Below are positions 1-8,489 of a DNA stretch of 64,000 bases, in pieces (within the stretch, counting starts at the first letter, position 1; every line of letters starts with the position of its first letter). The notes under the pieces were generated by a model, which saw nothing but the letters and a program-made list of their open reading frames with translations, had not been told where the DNA came from and ran no database searches. Source of the DNA: Alphaproteobacteria bacterium (GTDB taxonomy: Bacteria; Pseudomonadota; Alphaproteobacteria; Caulobacterales; Maricaulaceae). The stretch spans positions 310,001-374,000 of the forward strand of contig JANSXV010000003.1 in NCBI GenBank assembly GCA_024742735.1, read 5' to 3'. The position numbers were made by a program, and so were the translations under genes.

Positions 1-578
1 GGCTTCAGGGTATCGGTCTGGACCTCGACCGTTCCGTCTTCTTCCATTTTCTTGCGCCGCTCGGAGGCCTTGTTGACCACCGCGTCCAGATCGATCTGGG
101 TGCACAGGCCGAGGGAGACCGGGTCGGTCGGCTTGATGTTGGAGGAGTTCCAGTGGGTGCGGTCGCGCACGGCCTGGATCGTGGTCTTGGTGGTGCCGAT
201 CAGCTTGCCGATCTGACCGTCGGTCAGCTCCGGATGGTTGCGCACCAGCCAGGCGATGGCGTCCGGACGGTTCTGGCGGCGCGACAGCGGCGTGTAGCGC
301 GGACCCTTCTTGGTCTTTTCCTGAAACTCGGAATATTTCGGCTTGGAGGCCGTCATCCGGTAATCCGCGTCGGCTTCGGCCTTGGTCAGCTCTTCGCGCT
401 CCAGCTGGCCGGCGGCGACCGGATCGGCGCCGCGCACGCCTGCCGCCACGTCGCCGTCGGCGATGCCCTTCACCTCGAGGCGGTGCAGGCCGGTGAAATC
501 AGCGATTTGCTCGAAGGTCAGGCCGGTATTGTCCACCAGCCAGACAGCCGTCGCCTTGGGCATGAGAATGTCGGACAT
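1..578 (-). CDS. trcR: TrcR-type cell cycle transcriptional regulator (DUF1013), 3' end cut by window
   Basis: The reading frame starts at ATG 578 (MSDILMPKATAVWLVDN) after a GAGGAA-type ribosome site and stays open to base 1, so the C-terminus lies outside the window. The 192 visible residues match the DUF1013/TrcR family of alphaproteobacteria: an N-terminal LTFEQIADFTGLHRLEV helix-turn-helix-like segment, then a second segment LTDGQIGKLIGTTKTTIQAV that looks like another HTH, then the TDPVSLGLCTQIDLD motif. Family members are regarded as cell-cycle transcription regulators; the DNA-binding role here is inferred from the family. A terminator-like hairpin lies 25 bases upstream of the start, which is unusual and is listed separately. 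Confidence 0.9.
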   Translation of the reverse strand, partial: MSDILMPKATAVWLVDNTGLTFEQIADFTGLHRLEVKGIADGDVAAGVRGADPVAAGQLEREELTKAEADADYRMTASKPKYSEFQEKTKKGPRYTPLSRRQNRPDAIAWLVRNHPELTDGQIGKLIGTTKTTIQAVRDRTHWNSSNIKPTDPVSLGLCTQIDLDAVVNKASERRKKMEEDGTVEVQTDTLK

Positions 579-602
579 GAATTCCTCATCAGTCAAAAAG
601 AA

Positions 603-625
603 AGCCCGGCGCGGACCGCCGGGCT
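603..625 (-). terminator. Rho-independent terminator or leader hairpin directly upstream of trcR
   Basis: A perfect 9-bp stem (AGCCCGGCG/CGCCGGGCT, 5-base loop) is followed on the minus strand by TTCTTTTT. It lies about 100 bases past the stop of the DUF6624 gene, so it can end that transcript. It also lies inside the predicted trcR leader, because the best promoter match is further upstream at 682-710. Confidence 0.75.
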
Positions 626-681
626 TGCCGTGGAGCCGACCCCGAAGCTGACACACGTTCGAACTTCGCAGGTTTGAGCCC

Positions 682-710
682 CTTATACAGCGATGGTATG
701 GCCCTGAAAA
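682..710 (-). promoter_or_regulatory. Predicted sigma-70-type promoter for trcR
   Basis: On the minus strand TTTTCA (705-710) and TATAAG (682-687) are separated by exactly 17 bases. Transcription would start near 675, giving a leader of roughly 97 nt that contains the 603-625 hairpin. It was assigned by eye only. Confidence 0.45.
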
Positions 711-726
711 CACCCGTAGAGCGGTT

Positions 727-1647
727 TCATCGGCAGCGATGGGCAGCCATGGCGTCCAGATCGACCTGGTACGGACCAAGACCCATCTGTGCCCGGCGTG
801 CATCGAGACCTTCAAGATCCTCCACAGGCCGAAGGGCCAGCCCCCCGGCCTCGTCGCATTCGGCCTCCGGCTGGGTGCCGTAGCGCTGAAGCCGCCCGGT
901 GTTCACCGCCACGCGATCATACAGATACGCATAGTCCCGCAACCTCACACCGCCCTCCCCCAGGTAAGCCTCCATACGCTCGAGGGCGAGGGCTTGAAAG
1001 TCCGGGTGACGGTCGGCGTGCTGCACCAGGATCCAGGCATGGGAGCCGACCCGCGTCCCAAAGCGGCGGCTATCGATCCAGTCATAGCGTTCCAGGAGAT
1101 CGCGCATCAGGCGGGTGGATTGCGCATCCGTGAGCACCGCATGGGCCGTGGAAAGGCGCTGCGCCCAGAACGCCGCGCCGCTTCGGTCTTCGGTCTGGAG
1201 CTGGACATAGGCCTGCCTCGCCGCTTGGTCAGCGGTCCATTGAGCAGCGATCAGGGCCTGGACGTCCGCGATCTCAGGGTCCGTGCTGCGGTCCTGAGCC
1301 GCCTGGCCGCGCAGCCGTCGGGAGTGGCGGGCGAGCGCCCGGTCAAATTGGCGGGCCCCATCTCGAAAAGCGCGCCCGCAGCGTCGCGCATCCGATTGAG
1401 CCCCGGAGATCATCAGGCCTGCTCTCACCAGCAGCGCCGCCGCCATGGCCTCCTCGTCCAGCGCCTCGGCTTGCGCGTCCATGGCCGCGTCGAGCTCCGC
1501 CTGGAGGGCGGGCGTTTCCGGCGGAGCGCTGCAATAATCAAACGCACGAGCGGCCCCGACGTCCCCGAGCGCTCCATGAGCCGGGTGTGGCGCCTCAGAG
1601 GTCTGGAGACCAAGCGAGAGGGCTAGAGCCAGGGCCAGGATCATCAT
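727..1647 (-). CDS. Secreted DUF6624 family protein
   Basis: 306 aa. The N-terminus MMILALALALSLGLQTSEA is a short signal-like hydrophobic segment, so export is likely. The C-terminal third carries the signature of the DUF6624 family: VGSHAWILVQHADRHPDFQ, then DYAYLYDRVAVNTGRLQRYG. No catalytic function is established for this family. The middle is helical and Ala/Arg-rich. AAGGAGG lies just upstream; the second of two consecutive ATG codons (1644) is an equally good start. The gene is followed by the terminator at 603-625 and appears monocistronic. Confidence 0.75.
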   Translation of the reverse strand: MMILALALALSLGLQTSEAPHPAHGALGDVGAARAFDYCSAPPETPALQAELDAAMDAQAEALDEEAMAAALLVRAGLMISGAQSDARRCGRAFRDGARQFDRALARHSRRLRGQAAQDRSTDPEIADVQALIAAQWTADQAARQAYVQLQTEDRSGAAFWAQRLSTAHAVLTDAQSTRLMRDLLERYDWIDSRRFGTRVGSHAWILVQHADRHPDFQALALERMEAYLGEGGVRLRDYAYLYDRVAVNTGRLQRYGTQPEAECDEAGGLALRPVEDLEGLDARRAQMGLGPYQVDLDAMAAHRCR

Positions 1648-1708
1648 CAGCCTCCTTGATTAGGGGCCGCCACGATAGCACACCTTCGGCGAGTGGTGGT
1701 CCGTCCGG

Positions 1709-2689
1709 TTATGGGCGCAGCAGGATCTTCCCGGCATGGGCCATGGAGTCCATGCGCTCATGAGCCCTGGCGGCTTCGGTCAGCGAGAAGGTGGAATCGA
1801 TGACCGGCTTCACCTGTCCTGCGGCTAACCACGGCCACACCATCTCCTGAACGCCTTGAGCGATCGCCGCCTTCTCCGCTGCGGGACGCGCGCGCAGGGT
1901 CGAGCCGGTGATGGTCAGGCGCTTCAGCATCAGGCGCATGAAATCCACCTCTGCGCGCGCGCCCTTCAGGAAGGCGATGAAGATCAGGCGCCCGTCCAGG
2001 TTCAACACCGAGAGGTTCTTCTCGATGTAATCACCGCCGACCATGTCCAGGATCACGTCCGCGCCGCCGGCCTCCTTCACGCCCGCCGACCAGTCCGTCT
2101 CGCGATGATTGAACACCTGATCCGCGCCGAGGCTGGAGGCGAGCGCGCATTTCTCCTCAGACCCGGCGGTCGCCAGAACCGTCGCGCCATGGGCCTTGGC
2201 CATCTGGACAGCCGTCGTGCCGATCCCGCTGGCGCCGCCATGGACCAGAAACGTCTCGCCGGGTTTCAGCCCGCCGGTCATGAACACGTTTGAGAAGACG
2301 GTGAACACCGTCTCCGGCAGGCCCGCCGCGTCGACAAGATCCACGCCTTCAGGCGCGGGCAGCACCGATCCGGCGTCGGCCCGGGCGATGTCGGCATACC
2401 CGCCGCCGGCGACCAACGCCACGACCGGATCGCCGGCCTTGAAGGACGTCCCCTCCCCGGCTTCACGGACCGTGCCGGACACTTCCAGGCCCAGGCCCTC
2501 CGGCGCGCCGGGCGGGGGCGGGTAGAAGCCCATGCGCTCGAACACGTCGGGCCGGTTCACCCCGGCGGCGGCCACGTCGATGAGCACTTCGCCGGGCCGG
2601 GCCGGCGCCAGCATGCGCTCTTCGATTTTCAGGGCGTCCGGGCCGCCGGGCTCCGGAGCAGTGATGATTCGCGTGGGATGAGACGACAT
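1709..2689 (-). CDS. NAD(P)H-quinone oxidoreductase, PIG3/zeta-crystallin type
   Basis: 326 aa, full length for the quinone-reductase branch of the medium-chain dehydrogenase superfamily. The GroES-like N-terminal half contains AAAGVNRPDVFERMGFYPPPPG, the hallmark of the PIG3 group. The Rossmann half carries VHGGASGIGTTAVQMAKAHGA for NAD(P)H binding. No zinc-ligand pattern is seen, as expected for quinone reductases. It probably reduces quinones or alpha,beta-unsaturated carbonyls in the cytosol. It is divergent from the DUF1192-rcdA pair. Confidence 0.88.
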   Translation of the reverse strand: MSSHPTRIITAPEPGGPDALKIEERMLAPARPGEVLIDVAAAGVNRPDVFERMGFYPPPPGAPEGLGLEVSGTVREAGEGTSFKAGDPVVALVAGGGYADIARADAGSVLPAPEGVDLVDAAGLPETVFTVFSNVFMTGGLKPGETFLVHGGASGIGTTAVQMAKAHGATVLATAGSEEKCALASSLGADQVFNHRETDWSAGVKEAGGADVILDMVGGDYIEKNLSVLNLDGRLIFIAFLKGARAEVDFMRLMLKRLTITGSTLRARPAAEKAAIAQGVQEMVWPWLAAGQVKPVIDSTFSLTEAARAHERMDSMAHAGKILLRP

Positions 2690-2757
2690 GGGGGCGGGAC
2701 TCTTGCGCTCAGCTTCGTTATCGTTACCGGCGGCGAGGTTAGACAGGAAGGCGGAGT

Positions 2758-2952
2758 GTGGCCATGGAGCCCGATGAACCCCGTTCAGCGCGCGAGGAGG
2801 CCATCACTCCCGGCGAGGACTTGAGCGATCTCGGCGTGGAGCAGCTGAAAGCCCGCGAGGAGGCCCTGCTGTCTGAGCTGGAACGCACACGCGCCATGGC
2901 GGAGAAAAAGCAGGCGGGCCTCGCGGCGGCGGACTCCCTGTTCAAGACCTAG
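2758..2952 (+). CDS. DUF1192 family protein
   Basis: 64 aa, with the family pattern GEDLSDLGVEQLKAREEALLSELERTRA followed by a C-terminal AADSLFKT. The middle is a short acidic/basic helix likely to form a coiled coil. Function is unknown. The listed start is GTG; the ATG at 2764 is also possible, because AGGAAG and GGAG sites precede both. It is divergent from the quinone oxidoreductase and directly upstream of rcdA, with which it may be co-transcribed. Confidence 0.8.
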   Translation: MAMEPDEPRSAREEAITPGEDLSDLGVEQLKAREEALLSELERTRAMAEKKQAGLAAADSLFKT

Positions 2953-3053
2953 AGCCGGTCCGCAAGCCGGACTGGCCCCCGCCTTGCAGCCGTGCCGATG
3001 TCCTGTTCTCCCCTGAGACAGGATGATGAGGGACCAAGACACAGGAAGACGCC

Positions 3054-3572
3054 ATGACCCCGGTCGACGCAGGATCAAGACAGAGCGCCGCATCCCGGGC
3101 CGCCGACTTCGCGGCTTCCGACATGTTCGCGCGCCTGTTCCGCGAGGGCATGGACCTGGTCGAGGAGACCGCAAGCTATCTCGACGGGCCGGGCCGGGAA
3201 GACGCCAAGCGCCTGGGGCGCACCGGCGCCCTGTCCTACGCGGCGGAAAGCATGGCGCTGACCACCCAGCTCATGCAGTGCGCCAGCTGGCTTCTGACCC
3301 AGCGCGCCGTCAGCGAAGGCGACATGGCCCCGGCCGAAGCCGCCGAGCAGCGCTACCGCCTGACCCCGTCGCGCCTGAAGGAGGCCGAATGGCCGGCCGG
3401 CGACGACCCGTGCCCGCCGCGCCTGGCCGACCTGACCGTGCGCGCCCGCGCCCTGCACGAGCGTCTGTCGCGCCTGGACCGCTCCATCTTCGAAGGCGAA
3501 GGCGCCCCGGCCCCGGAAGGCAATCCGGTCGCCGACCAGCTGAACAAGCTGAACGCCGCGTTCGGGGGTTAG
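3054..3572 (+). CDS. rcdA: RcdA-like protease adaptor (DUF1465)
   Basis: 172 aa. The conserved family blocks are readable: LFREGMDLVEETASYLDGPGR near residues 28-48, LTTQLMQCASWLLTQRAV near 69-86, and the C-terminal GNPVADQLNKLNAAFGG. In Caulobacter, RcdA is a ClpXP adaptor needed for timed degradation of CtrA and related regulators; that role is transferred from the family. AGGAAG lies 7 bases before the ATG. It is flanked by DUF1192 and convergent with rpmE, sharing the hairpin at 3636-3668. Confidence 0.85.
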   Translation: MTPVDAGSRQSAASRAADFAASDMFARLFREGMDLVEETASYLDGPGREDAKRLGRTGALSYAAESMALTTQLMQCASWLLTQRAVSEGDMAPAEAAEQRYRLTPSRLKEAEWPAGDDPCPPRLADLTVRARALHERLSRLDRSIFEGEGAPAPEGNPVADQLNKLNAAFGG

Positions 3573-3635
3573 GGCCTTCACGCGCCGGCGTCATTGCAAA
3601 CCACCGGTCCGCCCGACAGACGATCGCACAAGAAA

Positions 3636-3668
3636 AACGCCCGCAGTCGAGGGGGGACTGCGGGCGTT
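3636..3668 (-). terminator. Strong terminator hairpin downstream of rpmE
   Basis: A 13-bp perfect stem (AACGCCCGCAGTC/GACTGCGGGCGTT) with a short purine loop. On the minus strand it runs into TTTTTCTTG, so it best serves rpmE. On the plus strand the trailing CCTCT is weaker, but the hairpin may also stop rcdA transcription. Confidence 0.8.
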
Positions 3669-3728
3669 CCTCTAAAGGTCTCGACGGAGCTGAGCTCTCC
3701 CCGCCCAATCGAGGGGGGATGAGGCGGG

Positions 3729-3950
3729 TTAGACGCCGAAACCTTTGAACTTGTCTTTGAAGCGCGACACGCGGCCGGCGCGGTCGACGAGCGTCTGCGT
3801 CCCGCCGGTCCAGGCCGGGTGGGTGCGCGGATCAATATCCAGATTGATCACGTCGCCTTCCTTGCCGTAGGTCGAACGCGTCTTGAAACGGCTACCGTCG
3901 GTCATGACCACTTCAATGAAGTGGTAGTCGGGATGGATGTCCTGCTTCAT
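3729..3950 (-). CDS. rpmE: 50S ribosomal protein L31
   Basis: 73 aa. [19 protein letters not shown], then the [20 protein letters not shown] core and [21 protein letters not shown] are diagnostic of L31. It lacks the CxxC zinc motif, so it is the zinc-free form usual in alphaproteobacteria. It is a structural component of the 50S subunit. It is monocistronic, between a sigma-70-like promoter at 4033-4061 and the terminator at 3636-3668. Confidence 0.95.
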   Translation of the reverse strand: MKQDIHPDYHFIEVVMTDGSRFKTRSTYGKEGDVINLDIDPRTHPAWTGGTQTLVDRAGRVSRFKDKFKGFGV

Positions 3951-4032
3951 CGCGCATTCGCCTTCGAGTGTGACGCTTGCGGCCCGCTGTTCCGACGGCC
4001 CGCATGCAAATCCTGCCTAAATTGAGGCGCGG

Positions 4033-4061
4033 TGTATATACCCCGCGACGCAGGGACGCAA
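4033..4061 (-). promoter_or_regulatory. Predicted rpmE promoter
   Basis: On the minus strand TTGCGT (4056-4061) and TATACA (4033-4038) are separated by 17 bases, giving a leader of about 75 nt. The rest of the 3951-4157 gap holds no ORF with coding character. Confidence 0.5.
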
Positions 4062-4157
4062 GCCGGGGGAGTCAGCGCCAGTTCCATCAAGGGCTTAGCC
4101 GTCGCATACCTGAGACAAAGCTGTGGAAAAACCGTCACGGAAGAGCGGCTTTTCCCC

Positions 4158-5174
4158 TCAGCGCGAGGTGAGTTTCAGCTCGATCCGGCGATTGCGGGCA
4201 TAGGCCTCGGCCGTGCGTCCTTCGGCGATCGGGTAGTGCTCGCCGAAGCCGGCGGCCAGCAGGCGGCGCGGCGGCACGCCTTGCGCCTCGAAATACTCGA
4301 TCACCGACAGAGAACGCGCCGTGGACAGCTCCCAGTTGGACTCAAACGGCGCGTTGGGGCCCAGGGGCACCCGGTCGGTATGCCCGTCCACGCGCAGCAC
4401 CCAGTCCAGATCATCCGGAATCTCGTCGGTCAGCTGGATGATGGCGTCGGCGATCGGCGCGAGACTGTCACGCCCAGCCGGCGCAAGCTCGGCCGAGCCC
4501 GACGCGAACAGCACGTCGGTCTCGAATACGAAGCGGTCGCCTACGACCCGCACGCCGGAGCGGTCGCCCAGAACCTCGATCAGCCGGCCGAAAAACTCCG
4601 ACCGATACCGGGCCAGGCGCGCCACCTCGCTGGCCAGCGCCGCGTTCAGGCGCCGGCCCAGATTGACCACCTCGGCCTCCAGCTCGGCTTCGCGCGCTTC
4701 AGAGGCGTTCAGCGCCTCATTCAGGCGGGCGAGCTCCTGGCGCAGGGCGGCCATCTGGTTGTTCAAGAGCGCGATGGTGGCCTGGGCTTCAGCGTTGAGG
4801 CCCTCCTCCGCCATGAGGCTGTCCTCCGCCGCAGCCAGCCCTTCGCGCAGCGTGGCGACCTGGGTGGTCAGCGTATCGTTGGCTTCGGCCAGCGCGGCGT
4901 TTTCGGTTTCAAGCGTGTCCACACGCAGGGTCAGGCGCTCATTCTCGCTTTCCGCCAGATTGAGTTCTTCAGCCAGCGTGGACAGGCGCGCATTCAGCGC
5001 CGCCAGCTGCTCGTCCCGGTCGCCCAGCGCCTGGGACAGGGCGAACTGCCCGGCCGTGAACACAGCCAAGAGGAAGACAATGACCAGCAGCAGCGTCGCC
5101 AGCGCGTCCACGAATCCCGGCCAGTAATCGCCGGAATCGCTCTGGCCGAACTGTATGTGGCGGGGCAGCGCCAT
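4158..5174 (-). CDS. MotB/OmpA-like peptidoglycan-binding membrane protein
   Basis: 338 aa. One transmembrane helix (about residues 21-45, DALATLLLVIVFLLAVF) starts with Asp23, placed like the proton-carrying Asp of MotB/ExbD proteins. A long Glu/Leu-rich coiled coil follows (about 50-175). The C-terminal OmpA domain (about 205-335) contains LFASGSAEL, VDGHTDRVPL and NRRIELKL for peptidoglycan binding. The MotA/ExbB-like gene upstream ends at the base next to this ATG, so the two form an ion-driven envelope motor unit. It is not obviously flagellar; a separate motA lies at 42.7 kb. Confidence 0.85.
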   Translation of the reverse strand: MALPRHIQFGQSDSGDYWPGFVDALATLLLVIVFLLAVFTAGQFALSQALGDRDEQLAALNARLSTLAEELNLAESENERLTLRVDTLETENAALAEANDTLTTQVATLREGLAAAEDSLMAEEGLNAEAQATIALLNNQMAALRQELARLNEALNASEAREAELEAEVVNLGRRLNAALASEVARLARYRSEFFGRLIEVLGDRSGVRVVGDRFVFETDVLFASGSAELAPAGRDSLAPIADAIIQLTDEIPDDLDWVLRVDGHTDRVPLGPNAPFESNWELSTARSLSVIEYFEAQGVPPRRLLAAGFGEHYPIAEGRTAEAYARNRRIELKLTSR

Positions 5175-6212
5175 CTAGCTCTCGCCGTCCGGCCGTCCGC
5201 GATCGCCCCGCTCACGGTTCAACCGCGCCTGCGCCTCCAGGGCGCGCACCAGCACCTTGATTTCATCGCGCAGCATGCGCGCGCTCTCGCGCTGGCTTTC
5301 CGCCGCCTCGTCGGCGAAGCGGGTCATGATGGTCTCCAGCTGGCGGGTATGGCGCTCCAAATTGTGCGACAGGCGGTCCAGCGCTTCCGCGCTCTGCTCC
5401 AGAAGCGCGCCCACATAAGCGCCGCCCGCCGCGTCCTCGCCTCCGCCCGAACCGGCCGGAACGGCCGCCGCGAGGCGGGAGATAGAGGACAGCCATTCCT
5501 CCACCTCATTGTAGAAGCGGTTCTGCGCCCGGCTGGCCTGCAGCTCGAGAAAGCCGATGATCAGAGAGCCGGCCAGACCGAACAGGGAGGAGGCGAAGGC
5601 CGTGCCCATGCCCTGGATCGGTTCTTCGATGGCGGCCATGAGCGCCATGGCCTGATCCTCGCCGGCGCCGGACGCGGTGTCCGACACCGCCCGCACCGCG
5701 TCGCCGACGTCCGAGACCACCAGCAGCAGGCCGTAGAACGTGCCGAGCAGCCCCAGGAAGATCAGGAGCCGGCCGAAATAGCGCGTGAAGGCGCCGCTTT
5801 CGGCCATGCGCGCCGCGACCGAATCCAGCACCACGCGCGCCGAACTCGCAGACAGGCGCGAACGCCCGTCGGCCATGTCGGTGACCAGCGCGGCCATGGG
5901 CGCGATGAGCGCCGGCGGGCTGGGCAGCTCACGCGGGTCTTCGCTTTCATGCAGCCGGACCAGCCAGCGCGCGGCGGGACCCAGGCTGAGCGCCTGCTGG
6001 AAGGTGTACAGAATGCCGATGAGCAGAACGCCCAGGATCAGCCCGTTGATGGCCGGGTTCGCCTCAAACGCCGTGATCAGAGGCTGGTGAACCAGCGCCG
6101 CGATGGCGGTCACGGAGATCAGGAAGACCAGCATCCACAGGATATACTGGCCTGGCCCGGTGAAGCGCGCCTTGCGGGCGCGCGGCGCAGTCGGCGTTTC
6201 GCGATCAGCCAT
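5175..6212 (-). CDS. MotA/TolQ/ExbB-family proton channel protein
   Basis: 345 aa. Hydrophobic helices lie near residues 20-42, 52-72, 143-165 and 190-212. The channel signature is FLGLLGTFYGLLLVVSDV and GMGTAFASSLFGLAGSLIIGFLEL. The C-terminal 100 residues are charged and helical (RHTRQLETIMTRFADEAAESQ), probably cytoplasmic coiled coil. It should form the channel of a motor with the OmpA-domain protein that follows without a gap. The energised process is unknown. Confidence 0.85.
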   Translation of the reverse strand: MADRETPTAPRARKARFTGPGQYILWMLVFLISVTAIAALVHQPLITAFEANPAINGLILGVLLIGILYTFQQALSLGPAARWLVRLHESEDPRELPSPPALIAPMAALVTDMADGRSRLSASSARVVLDSVAARMAESGAFTRYFGRLLIFLGLLGTFYGLLLVVSDVGDAVRAVSDTASGAGEDQAMALMAAIEEPIQGMGTAFASSLFGLAGSLIIGFLELQASRAQNRFYNEVEEWLSSISRLAAAVPAGSGGGEDAAGGAYVGALLEQSAEALDRLSHNLERHTRQLETIMTRFADEAAESQRESARMLRDEIKVLVRALEAQARLNRERGDRGRPDGES

Positions 6213-6438
6213 GGCGTTGATTGCTCCTCCTCAGCACCGCCATGCACGCATGCGGCGCTTCCAGATGCAAGACAAGCTTCTTGGCTGTTTTTGGGCGGCG
6301 GGGTGCGACGGCGCGGCGGCTGCGATCAAGGCTGCAACCGGCGGGTTTGTCGCACCCAAACCGCCGCCGCTGCGCCTATGTCCTTGCTCATGAAGACGCG
6401 CACACCGACTGCGCGCCGCAAGATACGAGGTGAAAGCC

Positions 6439-6891
6439 ATGAAAAAGCTTCTTCTTTCCGCCGCATTGGGCGCGTTCGCCCTGACCCCGGCCGCGCTGGC
6501 CGAAGACCATGAGATCCAGATGCTCAATGTCGGGTCCGACGGCCAGCCCATGGTGTTTGAACCGGCCTATCTGGAGATCGCGCCGGGCGACACGGTGACC
6601 TTCGTCAACGCCCAGGGCGCCCACAACGCCCAGTCCATTGACGGCATGCTGCCCGACGGCGCTGAAGGCTTCACCGGCGGCATGCGCCAGGACATCACCG
6701 TCCAGTACGACGCCATCGGCGTTTATGGCATCAAATGCATGCCGCACTACGGCGCCGGCATGGTCGCCCTGATCAAGGTCGGCGACGGCGAGGCGCCGAA
6801 CCTGGAGGCTGCGAGCGGGGTGCGCCATCCCGGCCGGGCCCGCCAGCGCTTTGAAGAGCTGTTCGCCCAGGCCGGGGCGGACCAGGGCTAG
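6439..6891 (+). CDS. Pseudoazurin, periplasmic type I copper protein
   Basis: 150 aa. A signal peptide (MKKLLLSAALGAFALTPAALA) is followed by a cupredoxin domain. Copper ligands are readable as His62 (QGAHNAQS), Cys100 and His103 (IKCMPHYGAGM) and Met108. Pseudoazurins carry electrons to periplasmic reductases or oxidases; no denitrification gene is in view. ATG 6439 is chosen because GAGG lies 8 bases upstream; an in-frame GTG at 6430 is less likely. The 217-base upstream gap holds an inverted repeat (GGTGCGAC near 6302, GTCGCACC near 6350) but no ORF. Confidence 0.92.
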   Translation: MKKLLLSAALGAFALTPAALAEDHEIQMLNVGSDGQPMVFEPAYLEIAPGDTVTFVNAQGAHNAQSIDGMLPDGAEGFTGGMRQDITVQYDAIGVYGIKCMPHYGAGMVALIKVGDGEAPNLEAASGVRHPGRARQRFEELFAQAGADQG

Positions 6892-6925
6892 GCGCGGCGA
6901 GCGTTCATCCAGGCGCACGACAGAA

Positions 6926-6954
6926 GGGCGGGCGGCGCGGCCGTCCGCCCTTTT
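6926..6954 (+). terminator. Rho-independent terminator of the pseudoazurin gene
   Basis: A 10-bp stem GGGCGGGCGG/CCGTCCGCCC (one G-T pair) with a 5-base loop is followed by TTTTCTCT on the plus strand, 34 bases past the stop codon. It abuts the end of the convergent suhB gene. Confidence 0.85.
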
Positions 6955-6956
6955 CT

Positions 6957-7754
6957 CTATCCCGCCGCTTTGGCCAGGCGCGTGCGCAATTCGTCCATCA
7001 TGGTCTCGTTGCCCGCGCAGATATTCCCGGTTTCCAGCACATCGCCGGTCTGTTCGATGGAACCGGCCTGACCGCCGGCCTCGCGCACCAGCACGATCCC
7101 CGCCGCCACGTCCCAGGCGCCAAGCCCGCGCTCCCAGAAGCCGTCGAAGCGGCCCGCCGCCACGCCGGCCAGATCGAGCGAGGCTGCGCCATAGCGGCGA
7201 ATGCCTGCGCAGTGCGGCATGATCTGGTGCAGCTCTTTCAGAAAAGTCGCATGGCCCTTCTTGCCGAAGAACGGCATGCCGGTCGCGATCACCGCTTCGG
7301 AGAACTTGCGCCGCTCCGACACGCGCAGGCGGCGGTCATTGACGTAACAACCCCGGCCCTTTTCCGCGTGGTAGAGCTCGTCGGTCGCCGGATTGTACAC
7401 CACGCCCGCGACCAGCTCGCCTTCGCGCTCCAGGGCGATGGAGACGGCGAAATGGGGCTGGGCGTGCATGAAGTTCAGCGTGCCGTCCAGCGGATCGACG
7501 ATCCAGCGGTGGGACTTGTCGGTGCCCTCCACCACGCCGCGCTCCTCCATGAGGAAGCCGTAGCCTGGGCGGGCCTTGGACAATTCCTCGAAGACGATCT
7601 GCTCGGCTTTCTGATCGGCGTTGGTGACGAAGTCAGCCGGGCCCTTCTTGGAGACCTGGAGATGCTCGACCTCGTTGAAGTCGCGCGCCAACCGGCGCCC
7701 GGCCTTGCGGGCCGCGCCGGTCATCACCTGCATGAGAGCTGAAACCTGACCCAA
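6957..7754 (-). CDS. suhB: Inositol-1-monophosphatase family phosphatase
   Basis: 265 aa, standard length. The metal-binding motifs are intact: FVTNADQKAEQ, MEERG, VDPLDGTLNF and the C-terminal WDVAAGIVLVREAGG. It should hydrolyse inositol phosphate or similar sugar phosphates with Mg2+. The TTG start at 7754 keeps the N-terminal SALMQVMTGAARKAG typical of alphaproteobacterial members; ATG 7733 is the alternative. It sits 4 bases after efp and is probably co-transcribed with it. Confidence 0.9.
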   Translation of the reverse strand: MGQVSALMQVMTGAARKAGRRLARDFNEVEHLQVSKKGPADFVTNADQKAEQIVFEELSKARPGYGFLMEERGVVEGTDKSHRWIVDPLDGTLNFMHAQPHFAVSIALEREGELVAGVVYNPATDELYHAEKGRGCYVNDRRLRVSERRKFSEAVIATGMPFFGKKGHATFLKELHQIMPHCAGIRRYGAASLDLAGVAAGRFDGFWERGLGAWDVAAGIVLVREAGGQAGSIEQTGDVLETGNICAGNETMMDELRTRLAKAAG

Positions 7755-7758
7755 GGCC

Positions 7759-8325
7759 CTAGTCCGCCCGGCGCACGTAGGAGCCGTCTTCAGTGGCCAC
7801 GATCACCCGCTCGCCCACGCCCACGAAGGGCGGCACGGAGGAGCGGATATTGCCGGTCAGGATGGCCGGCTTGTAGGAGTTCGCCGCCGTCTGGCCCTTC
7901 ACCACCGGCTCGGTCTCGATCACTTCCAGCTCCACATGCTGGGGCAGGTCGATGCCGATGGGCTTTTCTTCATAGAATTCGAGCGTGACCATCATGCCGT
8001 CGGTCAGATAGGCCGCGCGGTCTTCCCCGACGAAGTCGGTCTGGAGCGAGATCTGCTCGTAATTCTCGGTGTCCATGAAGACCAGCATCTCGCCTTCGGG
8101 ATAGAGATACTGGAAGTCCTTCTGCTCCAGGCGAACCTTCTCCACCTTGTCGGCGGAGCGGAAGCGTTCGTTCAGCTTGCGTCCGTCCAGCAGGTTCTTC
8201 AGCTCGACCTGCGCGAACGCGCCGCCCTTGCCCGGTTTCACGTGCTCGGTCTTCACCGCCACCCAGAGCGTATCCTGGTGCTTGATGACATTGCCCGGCT
8301 TGATTTCATTGCCGTTGATTTTCAT
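7759..8325 (-). CDS. efp: Translation elongation factor P
   Basis: 188 aa starting [20 protein letters not shown] at ATG 8325; a longer in-frame extension to 8436 lacks EF-P character and was rejected. The tip loop [14 protein letters not shown] carries the Lys that is modified in many bacteria. Later blocks include [14 protein letters not shown] and the C-terminal [20 protein letters not shown]. It relieves ribosome stalling at polyproline stretches. It is the first gene of the efp-suhB pair; no epmA/epmB gene is in the window. Confidence 0.95.
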   Translation of the reverse strand: MKINGNEIKPGNVIKHQDTLWVAVKTEHVKPGKGGAFAQVELKNLLDGRKLNERFRSADKVEKVRLEQKDFQYLYPEGEMLVFMDTENYEQISLQTDFVGEDRAAYLTDGMMVTLEFYEEKPIGIDLPQHVELEVIETEPVVKGQTAANSYKPAILTGNIRSSVPPFVGVGERVIVATEDGSYVRRAD

Positions 8326-8489
8326 GGGGTCGCGCTTTGCATCCTGAAAAATTCGGATGGCGGTCGCCGGACCGGCCTGCGGCCCGGCCCCATCCGGAAC
8401 CGGCGCCCGTTTAACAGGGCCCTTGCGCGCAGGCAAGCTGGCGCACAGGCTCTTGAGCGCCTAACCTTTTCGGCCTGGAAAGGGAAATC

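Noticed and set aside
4158-6212. Zorya-type anti-phage system
   Set aside because: The ZorA/ZorB-like pair has no zorC, zorD or zorE partner nearby; neighbours are rpmE and pseudoazurin.
4032-6512. 826-aa open frame on the plus strand
   Set aside because: It is antisense to the MotB/MotA-like pair, Arg/Gln/Gly-rich without any domain, and arises from the GC bias of the coding strand.
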